Shown here: one piece after another, positions 34,118 through 41,190 of the stretch
Layout: each line of letters opens with the position of its first letter
Position numbering within the stretch: the stretch's first letter is position 1
Source: JAUPKT01 sp964427855
GTDB lineage: Bacteria > Desulfobacterota > Desulfomonilia > Desulfomonilales > Desulfomonilaceae
DNA length: 41,190 bases
Reading direction: 5' to 3'
NCBI GenBank assembly: GCA_964427855.1
Contig: CAYRVH010000034.1
Location: forward strand, 1-41,190
Notes under the pieces: generated by a model
Database searches by the model: none
Told to the model about the DNA's origin: nothing
What the model saw: the letters and a program-made list of their open reading frames with translations, nothing else
Program-made: the position numbers and the translations under genes

Positions 34118-34292
34118 GTACATGACCTTTCTCAAAGGAACACGCGAAATGGCCCTGAGTCAGCATAGTCATTCCATGAAAATGGGAATCCAGGACACTC
34201 GATGTGGATCCCCACCTTCGTGAGNNNNNNNNNNNNNNNNNNNNNNNNNNNNNNAATTCTTGAATAATTTCGCAAACTCCTCGAATATGGGC
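34118..34292 (-). repeat. Dispersed stem-loop repeat, copy D (contains a 30-base N gap)
   Basis: This copy is in reverse orientation. The minus strand ends with CCATTTCGCG, CCTTTGAGAAAGG, which is also the ribosome-binding site of the gene starting at 34115. The core ATTCCATGAAAATGGGAATCC and the GATCCCCACCTTCGTGAG part match copy B. The N gap (34225-34254) falls in the middle, and the left arm (CGAAATTATTCAAGAATT on the minus strand) lies beyond it. Confidence 0.75.
34225..34254. other. Assembly gap (30 N) inside repeat copy D
   Basis: Thirty N bases within a dispersed repeat; the interval 34116-34439 has no coding sequence. The gap may reflect assembly trouble caused by the repeat. Confidence 0.95.
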
Positions 34293-34439
34293 TTCTAATC
34301 AGCTCTACCGCATCTTAGACCAAAAACGTCCTCACGCAAAGATTTTTTTCCTTCACCCTCGCTCTGTAAAAATGCCGCCGAGCAAGCTTTCATTTTTGCA
34401 GCTCACGTTGTATCAGAGAGAAGAAAAGGAGGCTTCACC

Positions 34440-35105
34440 ATGATCGATTTTCATACGCACACCCTCTTCAGCGACGGGGAGCTGAACCCCAGCGAATTGG
34501 TCAGACGTGCATTGGTAAAGGGATACCGAGCTATAGGCCTCACCGATCACGTGGATGGATCGACGTTGGATTTTGTCCTGCCGAGGATAATCAAGGTGAG
34601 TAAGGAACTCAATCGCTACCAGCCGACTATCGTGCTGCCCGGCGTTGAAATAACTCACGCGCCTCCAGCCCAGATTCCTGAACTTGCCGAAGAGGCCCGG
34701 CGATTGGGGGCCGCGGTTGTGGTTGTTCACGGCGAATCGCCGGTGGAACCCGTCGCGCCGGGAACTAACCGAGCTGCCATCGAGGCAGGCGTCGATATTT
34801 TGGCGCATCCTGGTTTTATTACCCTCGATGAAGTTGGATTAGCGGCAAAGAATGGCGTCAGGCTCGAAATTACAGCCCGATCAGGCCACAGCCTGACCAA
34901 TGGCCACGTAGCTCGGTTGGCGCGAGAAGTAAACGCGATCCTCGTTATCGATACGGACACGCATTCACCAGAGAATCTCATCGACAGAGCCCGGGCAAAA
35001 GAGATCCTGATTGGGGCGGGTCTAGACGAGCAGGGCGCTGAGTGCACGCTCAAAAACAACCAGGTTTTTTTGGACCAACTCATGCAAAAGCAGGGGCTCT
35101 TGTAA
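34440..35105 (+). CDS. PHP-domain metal-dependent hydrolase
   Basis: The 221-residue protein has the motif set of PHP phosphoesterases: HTH (H5, H7), TDH (D36, H37), a later VLPGVEIT, VVVHGES, ILAHPGF and a terminal DTDTHSPE. These bind two or three metal ions. Members include histidinol phosphatase and nucleases; the short length suggests a stand-alone phosphoesterase of the YcdX/histidinol-phosphatase type. AAGGAGG lies 7-8 nt before ATG 34440. It is the first plus-strand gene of the right arm, and divergent from the repeat-protein operon. The next 250 bp (35106-35354) have no feature I recognise. Confidence 0.9.
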   Translation: MIDFHTHTLFSDGELNPSELVRRALVKGYRAIGLTDHVDGSTLDFVLPRIIKVSKELNRYQPTIVLPGVEITHAPPAQIPELAEEARRLGAAVVVVHGESPVEPVAPGTNRAAIEAGVDILAHPGFITLDEVGLAAKNGVRLEITARSGHSLTNGHVARLAREVNAILVIDTDTHSPENLIDRARAKEILIGAGLDEQGAECTLKNNQVFLDQLMQKQGLL

Positions 35106-35354
35106 TCAGCGCGTGCGGTCAGCCGACAGAGATGCTGGCTCTAGCAGGCTCGGACCAGCTGACGGCATCTTGCAGCCAGCCTTAAAATCAAGATACCACG
35201 CGCCATGCAGCTTTGGTGGCCCATACGCACGAAGGACAATGCTTGCGCCGATCGTGACAACTTGCGGACTCAAAGTATTTTTGTTAAGTTTCATCATTCA
35301 CGAACTGCGGCTGAATGCCATTAACGTATTGGTAAGGATCGCCCCGCAATCTCA

Positions 35355-36260
35355 ATGAAGCAGTCCAGAACAAGAAAATCCATCCTTGCTATTGTCATTA
35401 TCATAGCGGCCTTTCTAGTGATATCTCTGTTATTCAATCTCAACACCAATGAAGATACGTCTGTAAGCAGGCTTTCTGATTTTTTGGAGTCGAACAAAAT
35501 AGGCGTCGTCACGGTGGAAGGTGAGCTGAGTTCTGCTGACGATATACTCAAGGATCTGAGAAAATTTCAACGTAGAGCCTCAGTGAAAGCCGTAGTCCTT
35601 CGAATCAACAGCCCTGGAGGAGCGGTGGCGCCAGCCCAGGAGATTTATAGAGAGATCATCAAAATGAAGAAGAAGAAACCCGTGGTGGCGTCCATGCAGA
35701 CCATGGGCACGTCGGCCGCCTATTATATTGCGAGCAGCGCGGATAAGATTGTATGCTCAGCCGGTACAATCACGGGCAGTATCGGCGTGATCATGATGCT
35801 GGCTGACCTCGAGAAAATAATGGATCGAGTCGGTCTGAACGTAAAGATTATTAAGGCTGGAAAATACAAAGACATCGGCTCAATGTTTCGGCCATTGACT
35901 GATGAAGAGCGCAATATACTTCAGGACTTTGCGGTAGAAATTCATGAGCAGTTCATTCACGATGTGGCCAAGGCGAGAAAAGGAAAGATTGACGAACAAC
36001 AATTGAGATCTATCGCTGACGGACGTTTTTTCACAGGAGAAAAGGCCAAAGAAATGGGGTTGGTGGATTCGTTAGGGAATTTCTATGACGCCGTAAAAAT
36101 AGCGAGTGAGCTTGGGGGCGTGAAGGGCGAACCCGAGTTGATTTACCCAAAAAAGAAGTGGGAAAACTATCTCGATCTTCTGATGGAGTCCTCGGCGAAC
36201 GCCATCGGCAAAGTCTTCAATGCCGCAACGGCCGCGCGGCCCCGGTTCGAACTTCGATGA
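35355..36260 (+). CDS. sppA: Signal peptide peptidase SppA (short form)
   Basis: The 301-residue protein matches the short (single-domain) SppA serine protease of the S49 family. It has one N-terminal membrane helix (ILAIVIIIAAFLVISLLF). RINSPGGAV forms the oxyanion region. The nucleophile is S120 in MGTSAAYYIA, and the lysine base lies in AGKYKDIG (K170 or K172). SppA degrades signal peptides left in the membrane. The ribosome site before ATG 35355 is weak. It precedes guaB by 159 bp in the same direction. Confidence 0.92.
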   Translation: MKQSRTRKSILAIVIIIAAFLVISLLFNLNTNEDTSVSRLSDFLESNKIGVVTVEGELSSADDILKDLRKFQRRASVKAVVLRINSPGGAVAPAQEIYREIIKMKKKKPVVASMQTMGTSAAYYIASSADKIVCSAGTITGSIGVIMMLADLEKIMDRVGLNVKIIKAGKYKDIGSMFRPLTDEERNILQDFAVEIHEQFIHDVAKARKGKIDEQQLRSIADGRFFTGEKAKEMGLVDSLGNFYDAVKIASELGGVKGEPELIYPKKKWENYLDLLMESSANAIGKVFNAATAARPRFELR

Positions 36261-36419
36261 GAGCCAGATAATGCACGGTAAGACTCGCGTGGAACAAGCA
36301 CCCGATATTCTGCAACGCAGCCGCAAAGAGCTTCGAGATCCTCTCCGGCAGGGATTTCGACCACAAATAATGAGGAACGAAACCCACATCCCTTTTGAGA
36401 GAGCATCGGAGGTTCAGCT

Positions 36420-37904
36420 ATGACCATCGAAGAGGCATTGACGTTCGACGATGTGATCCTGATTCCATGTTATTCAGAGGTGCTTCCCTCTGAAGTCGAT
36501 GTCAGCACTTTTTTGACTCGAGAAATACGCCTGAATCTGCCTCTGGTGAGTGCTGCTATGGACACGGTCACCGAGTCGGAAATGGCGATCAGTTTGGCTC
36601 GCCAGGGTGGCATAGGCATCATTCATCGCAACTTGACCATCAAACAACAAGCTCGAGAAGTTGACAGGGTAAAGCGGTCTGAATCGGGTATGATTGTGGA
36701 TCCAATCACCGTGACGCCCGATCAGAAGATCTCTGATGCTCTTGAAATCATGAAGAAATATCATATCTCGGGCGTTCCGGTCACGGTCAACGGCTATCTC
36801 AAGGGCATTTTGACCAACAGAGATTTGCGATTCGTACAAGACCTAGACCTCAAGGTCGAGGCTGTCATGACGAAAGACAATCTTGTGACGGTTGACGAAA
36901 AAATCGGCATAGAAGAATCAAAGGCTCTGCTGCACAAGCACCGCATCGAGAAGCTCCTTGTGGTGGATTGTGAGAATCGCCTCAAAGGTCTCATCACCAT
37001 TAAAGATATTCAGAAAGCCATTACCTACCCGAATTCTTCGAAGGACAATTTGGGGCGGTTGAGGGTGGGCGCCGCGGTCGGCGTCGGCCCCGGCAAAGAA
37101 GAGAGAGTGCACGCGCTGGCCAAAAGAGGGGTCGATGTGATTGTAGTAGATACGTCCCATGGCCATTCAAAAAATGTCCTGGAGACTATAAGATACCTCA
37201 AGGTGAATTTCCCTGCTTTAGCTGTGATAGGCGGAAATGTGGCAACGGGGGAGGCCGTGGAGGACCTCGTCAAAGCTGGCGCCGACGGGGTGAAAGTGGG
37301 AGTAGGGCCTGGTTCTATCTGCACCACCCGGATAGTGGCTGGCGTTGGAGTCCCACAGATCTCGGCTATCATGGACTGCGCCAAGGCAGCGCAAAGACTT
37401 GGCGTGCCCATCATCGCAGACGGCGGGGTGAAATTTTCCGGGGACATAACAAAGGCTTTGGCGGCAGGCGCTCACACGGTAATGATAGGCGGGTTGTTCG
37501 CAGGGACCGACGAAAGCCCCGGAGAGATAGTATTGTATCAGGGGCGGTCCTATAAGTCTTATCGGGGCATGGGATCTCTGGAGGCTATGCGCGAGGGATC
37601 AAGAGATCGGTACGGCCAGCACGAAGGGACCCCTGAAAACAAACTGGTCCCCGAAGGCATAGTAGGAATGGTTCCCGCCAAAGGACCTGTGGCCCATTCG
37701 GTAAATCAGCTCATAGGTGGGCTTAAGGCGGGAATGGGCTACCTGGGTGCACACAATCTCGACGACCTTCGCACGCGGGCCAAGTTTATACGTATCACCA
37801 ACGCCGGCTTGAAGGAGTCGCATGTGCATGACGTGGTCATTACCAAGGAAGCGCCCAACTATCGCATCGATTCATCGACCATCCTCGGTATCAACCAATG
37901 GTGA
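36420..37904 (+). CDS. guaB: Inosine-5'-monophosphate dehydrogenase
   Basis: The 494-residue length is typical. The enzyme oxidises IMP to XMP with NAD+, the committed step of GTP synthesis. C301 in GSICTTR is the nucleophile that forms the XMP thioimidate. The tandem CBS domains occupy residues about 95-205 (MIVDPITVTPDQKISDALEI, VEAVMTKDNLVTVDEKIGI). The phosphate-binding loops IADGGVKFSG and RGMGSLEAM follow. GGAGG lies 7 nt before ATG 36420. The last codons overlap argC by 7 nt. Confidence 0.97.
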   Translation: MTIEEALTFDDVILIPCYSEVLPSEVDVSTFLTREIRLNLPLVSAAMDTVTESEMAISLARQGGIGIIHRNLTIKQQAREVDRVKRSESGMIVDPITVTPDQKISDALEIMKKYHISGVPVTVNGYLKGILTNRDLRFVQDLDLKVEAVMTKDNLVTVDEKIGIEESKALLHKHRIEKLLVVDCENRLKGLITIKDIQKAITYPNSSKDNLGRLRVGAAVGVGPGKEERVHALAKRGVDVIVVDTSHGHSKNVLETIRYLKVNFPALAVIGGNVATGEAVEDLVKAGADGVKVGVGPGSICTTRIVAGVGVPQISAIMDCAKAAQRLGVPIIADGGVKFSGDITKALAAGAHTVMIGGLFAGTDESPGEIVLYQGRSYKSYRGMGSLEAMREGSRDRYGQHEGTPENKLVPEGIVGMVPAKGPVAHSVNQLIGGLKAGMGYLGAHNLDDLRTRAKFIRITNAGLKESHVHDVVITKEAPNYRIDSSTILGINQW

Positions 37905-38935
37905 AAGCTCTCATTTTTGGCGCCACAGGTTACACGGGCGTAGAGTTAATCCGCTTGCTGGCCAATCACCCCGACGCTCATGTCGTGGCTGGCTCGTCGA
38001 GGGACTGGGCTGGCCGCAAAGCAAGTGAAGCCCTCCCTTTTATCACCAAAGCCGATGATTTCCATCTGTTCGAGCTGTCGCACTTGGTGGAAAATCCAAA
38101 CGCAGATGTAGCCTTTCTTGCGCTTCCCCACGGCGAATCCGCCGCTACAGCGGCTTCGCTCTTGGAAGCGGGCCTGAAGGTCATAGACCTGTCCGCAGAC
38201 AGCCGTTTAAGAGACCTTGCGGTGTACGAGAAATGGTACGGGCGGCACCGCGCCCCATCTATTTTGACCAAGGCGGTGTACGGGTTGCCTGAGATCAAAC
38301 GATCTCTCATTCGCTTCGCTGATCTCGTGGCCAACCCCGGCTGCTATCCGTCCACGGTCATTTTAGGCCTCGCGCCCCTCCTGAATTGCGACGAAGTTGA
38401 CACCGATTGCCCCATTGTTGACGCAAAGTCTGGAATCTCAGGGGCAGGGAGAAGTGCAAAACTTACCACAAGCTTTTGTGAATCAGGGGAAGGCTTCAAA
38501 CCCTATGGGGTCACGAGACATCGTCACATCCCCGAAATGGAACAAGAACTGTCCGAGCTAAGTGGAAAGCCTATCAAGGTGCGTTTTACCCCGCACCTCA
38601 TCCCCGTCTCTCGCGGTATGATCAGCACGATCTATCTCCCTCTCAAGGATGAAATGACTCGCTCACGTATGAGAGAGCTTTACTGTTCATATTACGATCA
38701 GGAGCCATTTATAAGCATTTTGCCCCCTGGTGTGTATCCTGACACTGCTCGAATAAGAGGGTCGAACCAATGCCATATAGCCGTGGAAATCGACGAACGC
38801 ACAAGCGTCGCTATCGTAATGGTTGGGATAGACAATCTTGTGAAGGGCGCGTCTGGCGCGGCGGTTCAAAATATGAATCTCATGATGGGACTTGAAGAGA
38901 CCAGCGGCTTAGTCGGGTTGCCTCTGTTCCCGTAG
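37898..38935 (+). CDS. argC: N-acetyl-gamma-glutamyl-phosphate reductase
   Basis: The 345-residue protein is ArgC, which reduces N-acetylglutamyl phosphate to the semialdehyde with NADPH in arginine synthesis. GATGYTGVELIRLL is the NADP-binding loop, and C149 in NPGCYPS is the catalytic cysteine; HRHIPEMEQEL and FTPHLIPVSRG are further family motifs. The ATG lies inside the end of guaB (ATGGTGA), so translation is coupled. That pairs purine and arginine synthesis genes, an arrangement that need not be regulated jointly. The 225 bp downstream hold nothing I recognise. Confidence 0.96.
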   Translation: MVKALIFGATGYTGVELIRLLANHPDAHVVAGSSRDWAGRKASEALPFITKADDFHLFELSHLVENPNADVAFLALPHGESAATAASLLEAGLKVIDLSADSRLRDLAVYEKWYGRHRAPSILTKAVYGLPEIKRSLIRFADLVANPGCYPSTVILGLAPLLNCDEVDTDCPIVDAKSGISGAGRSAKLTTSFCESGEGFKPYGVTRHRHIPEMEQELSELSGKPIKVRFTPHLIPVSRGMISTIYLPLKDEMTRSRMRELYCSYYDQEPFISILPPGVYPDTARIRGSNQCHIAVEIDERTSVAIVMVGIDNLVKGASGAAVQNMNLMMGLEETSGLVGLPLFP

Positions 38936-39166
38936 CAAATAACCTGCCCACGATGTTGAAACTGTCTTGCGGCTCTGTTACATAAAGAACTGATGCTTAC
39001 TGGGGTGTGAGAGCTGGGCTCCATGTTATATCTTTATGAGCGATCGGCTGCCACAGTGCTCGCTCGTTGTTTTGCGCCTGAGCAGATCGTGAAGCCTTAA
39101 CAACGCGACGGAACAAGACGTATATTCGAGAAGCGCACGCGATGATGTGTACAAGGAGGCTTGACC

Positions 39167-39736
39167 ATGTCCCCAAGGGAAGCGAAGGTGGGAGTTGATC
39201 TGGGATTATCCCCAGAGGAAAAGCGCATACTACGGCAAATAGCCAGGTCCACCATCGAACATGCAACCCAGGGTAAAGCAGCCGCGCCTATCCCTCGTGA
39301 ATCAGCGAAGCTTAACGAGCGATATGGAGCCTTCGTGACCCTTTACAAAAAGGGTATGCTCAGGGGGTGTATTGGCGCGCTGGAATCAGACAAACCTCTG
39401 TATCAGACGGTCAGCGATATGGCCAAAGCTGCGGCCTTTCGGGACCCTCGCTTCAGGCCGGTGACTGCCGATGAGCTGCCGTATATCGATCTGGAAATAT
39501 CCGTGTTGACGCCACTGGAAGAAATAGCCAGCCCGGAGGAAATCAAAGTAGGAGTCCACGGTTTACTGATCAGCAAGGGAAGCAGATCAGGCCTTCTTCT
39601 TCCACAGGTTGCCAGCGAAAGAAGCTGGGATACAATCACCTTTTTGGAAGAAACGTGCCGGAAGGCCGGTTTGCCCAAGGATGCGTGGAAAGAAGAGGAG
39701 ACGCGAATCTACGTCTTTTCTGCTGACGTCTTTTAA
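39167..39736 (+). CDS. AMMECR1 (AmmeMemoRadiSam system protein A) family protein
   Basis: The 189-residue protein starts at ATG 39167, with AAGGAGG 7 nt upstream; a TTG two codons earlier is less likely. The family signature LRGCIGAL lies at residues 65-72 (C68), followed by AAAFRDPRFRPVTADELPYIDLEISVL-type sequence and, at the end, IYVFSADVF. AMMECR1-family proteins are often found with Memo and a radical SAM enzyme. Neither of those is in the window. The biochemical role is not known. Confidence 0.92.
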   Translation: MSPREAKVGVDLGLSPEEKRILRQIARSTIEHATQGKAAAPIPRESAKLNERYGAFVTLYKKGMLRGCIGALESDKPLYQTVSDMAKAAAFRDPRFRPVTADELPYIDLEISVLTPLEEIASPEEIKVGVHGLLISKGSRSGLLLPQVASERSWDTITFLEETCRKAGLPKDAWKEEETRIYVFSADVF

Positions 39737-39820
39737 GGGTCATGCAGCATTCATCACACAAGCAACCCAAATGATTATGGGCTGGGGTTGTCCCCCATAA
39801 AAGGAAAAGGAAATACCACG

Positions 39821-40591
39821 GTGCTCTGTCTCAGGTGCGGTCGAGAATACAATCCAGATGACAAAATGCGCTTCTGCCCGTCTTGTGGAAGCCCACTCCC
39901 CATAGAACCGGTCTCTGGTGACAAAGGAGACCCTGCCGCGGCGCAGCGGCTGGGCTCGTACGACTCACAGGCAGGGGACCTGAGCGCCTATACATGCCCC
40001 TGGGAAAACATGGAAGAATTGGGCTTTGTAAAGGCGATTGGAGCCAACTTCACACAAAGCCTATTTAAGCCGACGCTTTTTTTTTCCTCCATGCCTCGGA
40101 CTGGCGGATGGCTTCATCCAGTGCTCTACGCAATTATTATTGGCACTATCGGAAATCTTGCCGGTTATGTGTTTGGGGCGCTGTTGGAAGTCCCCCTGAT
40201 ATCCCACAGCAAGTTGTCGCCGGGAATGACCTTGGTCGTCGGGATGCTCATGCCCTTCCTGGTATGGTTTGGGGTCATGCTCTGGGCCGTGATCCTTCAC
40301 GGGTCGATCATCCTTTTCGGGGCGAAAAACAACCCTTTTGAAGCCAGCCTGCGAATAGTGTCCTATGCCACCAGCCCTGATATCCTCAATGTGATACCCA
40401 CGCTGGGGTGGATCATCGCTGCAGTATGGAAACTCGTGCTCGTGATTATTGGCGTGCGTCAAGTGCACAGGGTATCCACAGGTCGGGCTGCATTAGCGGT
40501 GCTGTTCCCGGTCGTGTTAATTTGGGGGCTTTTTTTCATCGTATTCTTTGTCGCCATGGCTACCATGGCGTTCAGCTCCAGGCCTTTTTAA
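39821..40591 (+). CDS. Zinc-ribbon and Yip1-domain membrane protein
   Basis: GTG 39821 is preferred because AAAAGGAAA lies 8-10 nt upstream and it places the first CxxC right at the N-terminus, as usual; a TTG at 39788 gives 11 more residues. Residues 3-24 hold a zinc ribbon (CLRCG, then CPSCG). After a linker the remaining 170 or so residues form about five membrane helices with the Yip1 pattern (LHPVLYAIIIGTIGNLAGYV to LHGSIILFG, VSYATSPDILNVIPTLGWII). Function is unknown; Yip1 proteins in eukaryotes act in membrane traffic. It converges on the next gene with one base between stops. Confidence 0.82.
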   Translation: MLCLRCGREYNPDDKMRFCPSCGSPLPIEPVSGDKGDPAAAQRLGSYDSQAGDLSAYTCPWENMEELGFVKAIGANFTQSLFKPTLFFSSMPRTGGWLHPVLYAIIIGTIGNLAGYVFGALLEVPLISHSKLSPGMTLVVGMLMPFLVWFGVMLWAVILHGSIILFGAKNNPFEASLRIVSYATSPDILNVIPTLGWIIAAVWKLVLVIIGVRQVHRVSTGRAALAVLFPVVLIWGLFFIVFFVAMATMAFSSRPF

Positions 40592-40592
40592 A

Positions 40593-41190
40593 TCATCGGC
40601 GCTTTAAGCTGTCGCCGCAGCCCAATGTTGCCGCCCGCCAATGAACCCTGGTAAATCGAATGTAGGCATGTTGACGCCATGTTTCATCCGAGTGTGATGA
40701 CGGGTCGCAGCGCCCTAGGGTCACAATGTCCGTGTATCTTCCTGGGGCGCAAATCTCCAGTTCCAGGGGACCCATTGGCGTATGGTTGCGATATCGAAAT
40801 GCAACGTCTGAGACGTCGGCTACGCGACCCGGCATGATAAGCCAGGCGGTGCGACTCGGGAAATCCAATTTCATTGCGCAGCGACTCTGAGGAGCGGGGA
40901 TGTCCTCCCCGTCTTTCGATACCCACCCGCCCCAAGGAGCTCTTGAGCCCTGAAGGATGCAGACGTCCAACGAGGCGAGAGGCGCAGCCGGTTTTAGTGC
41001 AAGAGCGGCGCCAGCCGAAGGGTCAACTGCAATGATGCTCCGAGTCTCCTCGTAGAGTTGCAAGGCAGGAGCGAATTGCCAGCACGTGGTGACTTCGTGG
41101 CAGCCGGTTCCGTATAGCTCATCCACCACGATAAAGTACTCTCCCTCCTGGATGGATAGCATAGATCGCACCCACGCAAAGGCTTCTGCA
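40593..41190 (-). CDS. Heparinase II/III-like protein, C-terminal part (5' end outside window)
   Basis: The frame stays open to the window edge, so the listed part is the C-terminal 198 residues or so. EGEYFIVVDELYGTGCHEVT, followed by a W and F-rich strand, resembles the C-terminal beta-sandwich of heparinase II/III family polysaccharide lyases. The catalytic alpha-toroid domain would lie outside. The stop is one base from that of the convergent Yip1 gene. Family assignment is moderate because the main domain is missing. Confidence 0.7.
   Translation of the reverse strand, partial: AEAFAWVRSMLSIQEGEYFIVVDELYGTGCHEVTTCWQFAPALQLYEETRSIIAVDPSAGAALALKPAAPLASLDVCILQGSRAPWGGWVSKDGEDIPAPQSRCAMKLDFPSRTAWLIMPGRVADVSDVAFRYRNHTPMGPLELEICAPGRYTDIVTLGRCDPSSHSDETWRQHAYIRFTRVHWRAATLGCGDSLKRR

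Noticed and set aside
1..41190. CRISPR array, tRNA, rRNA, prophage or transposase genes
   Set aside because: No regular direct-repeat arrays, no tRNA cloverleaf, and no integrase or transposase motifs were seen on either strand by eye.

Overview
This window looks like a draft chromosome segment from a Gram-negative bacterium with an outer membrane, most probably a member of the Desulfobacterota (the former Deltaproteobacteria; Desulfomonile-like or Syntrophobacter-like). That placement is an inference from the style of GyrA, ECF sigma and AMMECR1 proteins, the TolC/HlyD-type envelope genes, the moderately GC-rich composition and the many large multidomain proteins. No rRNA or tRNA gene was seen that would fix it. 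Three N runs (10, 19 and 30 bases) show that the sequence is a gapped assembly.

Layout. From 1 to about 34.1 kb almost every gene is on the minus strand; from 34.4 to 40.6 kb they are on the plus strand. (a) 1-4.4 kb: a caspase-like protease with an EF-hand loop and ankyrin repeats (cut by the window start), an anti-sigma factor with two zinc-finger motifs, its ECF sigma factor and a small secreted cysteine-rich protein. (b) 5.0-11.8 kb: a cluster around a Ca2+-type P-type ATPase whose gene is broken by one frameshift. It includes a DUF5132-like membrane protein, two separate HMA-like proteins, a third HMA-like module on the ATPase itself, and an overlapping divergent S-adenosylmethionine synthetase paralogue that lacks several active-site residues. 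(c) 12.5-15.4 kb: archease, a PAP2 phosphatase and the RNA ligase RtcB. (d) 15.7-21.5 kb: gyrA, then a DnaE-type polymerase core with its OB-fold domain encoded as a separate overlapping gene. (e) 21.8-29.1 kb: an outer-membrane barrel protein facing a four-gene envelope operon (HlyD-type adaptor, TolC-type lipoprotein, M50 protease fused to an adaptor, and GAF-like domain fused to an adaptor). (f) 29.7-34.1 kb: a 1142-residue enlarged GlmS-like protein, preceded by a secreted protein made of about six 44-residue helical repeats. (g) 34.4-41.2 kb: PHP hydrolase, SppA, guaB, argC, an AMMECR1 protein, a Yip1/zinc-ribbon membrane protein and the C-terminal end of a heparinase II/III-like protein.

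A dispersed intergenic repeat of about 165 bp ties the window together. Four copies (near 2.2, 12.05, 29.4 and 34.2 kb) carry stem-loops of the ATTCCC-N8-GGGAAT type. A related fragment lies near 15.6 kb. One copy contains the 30-base N gap and ends at the ribosome-binding site of the repeat-protein gene.

The most promising little-described systems are the P-type ATPase/HMA/DUF5132/MetK-like cluster, the M50-adaptor/TolC operon, and the pair of enlarged GlmS-like protein and 44-residue-repeat protein. The caspase/EF-hand/ankyrin protein beside a sigma/anti-sigma pair is also noteworthy.
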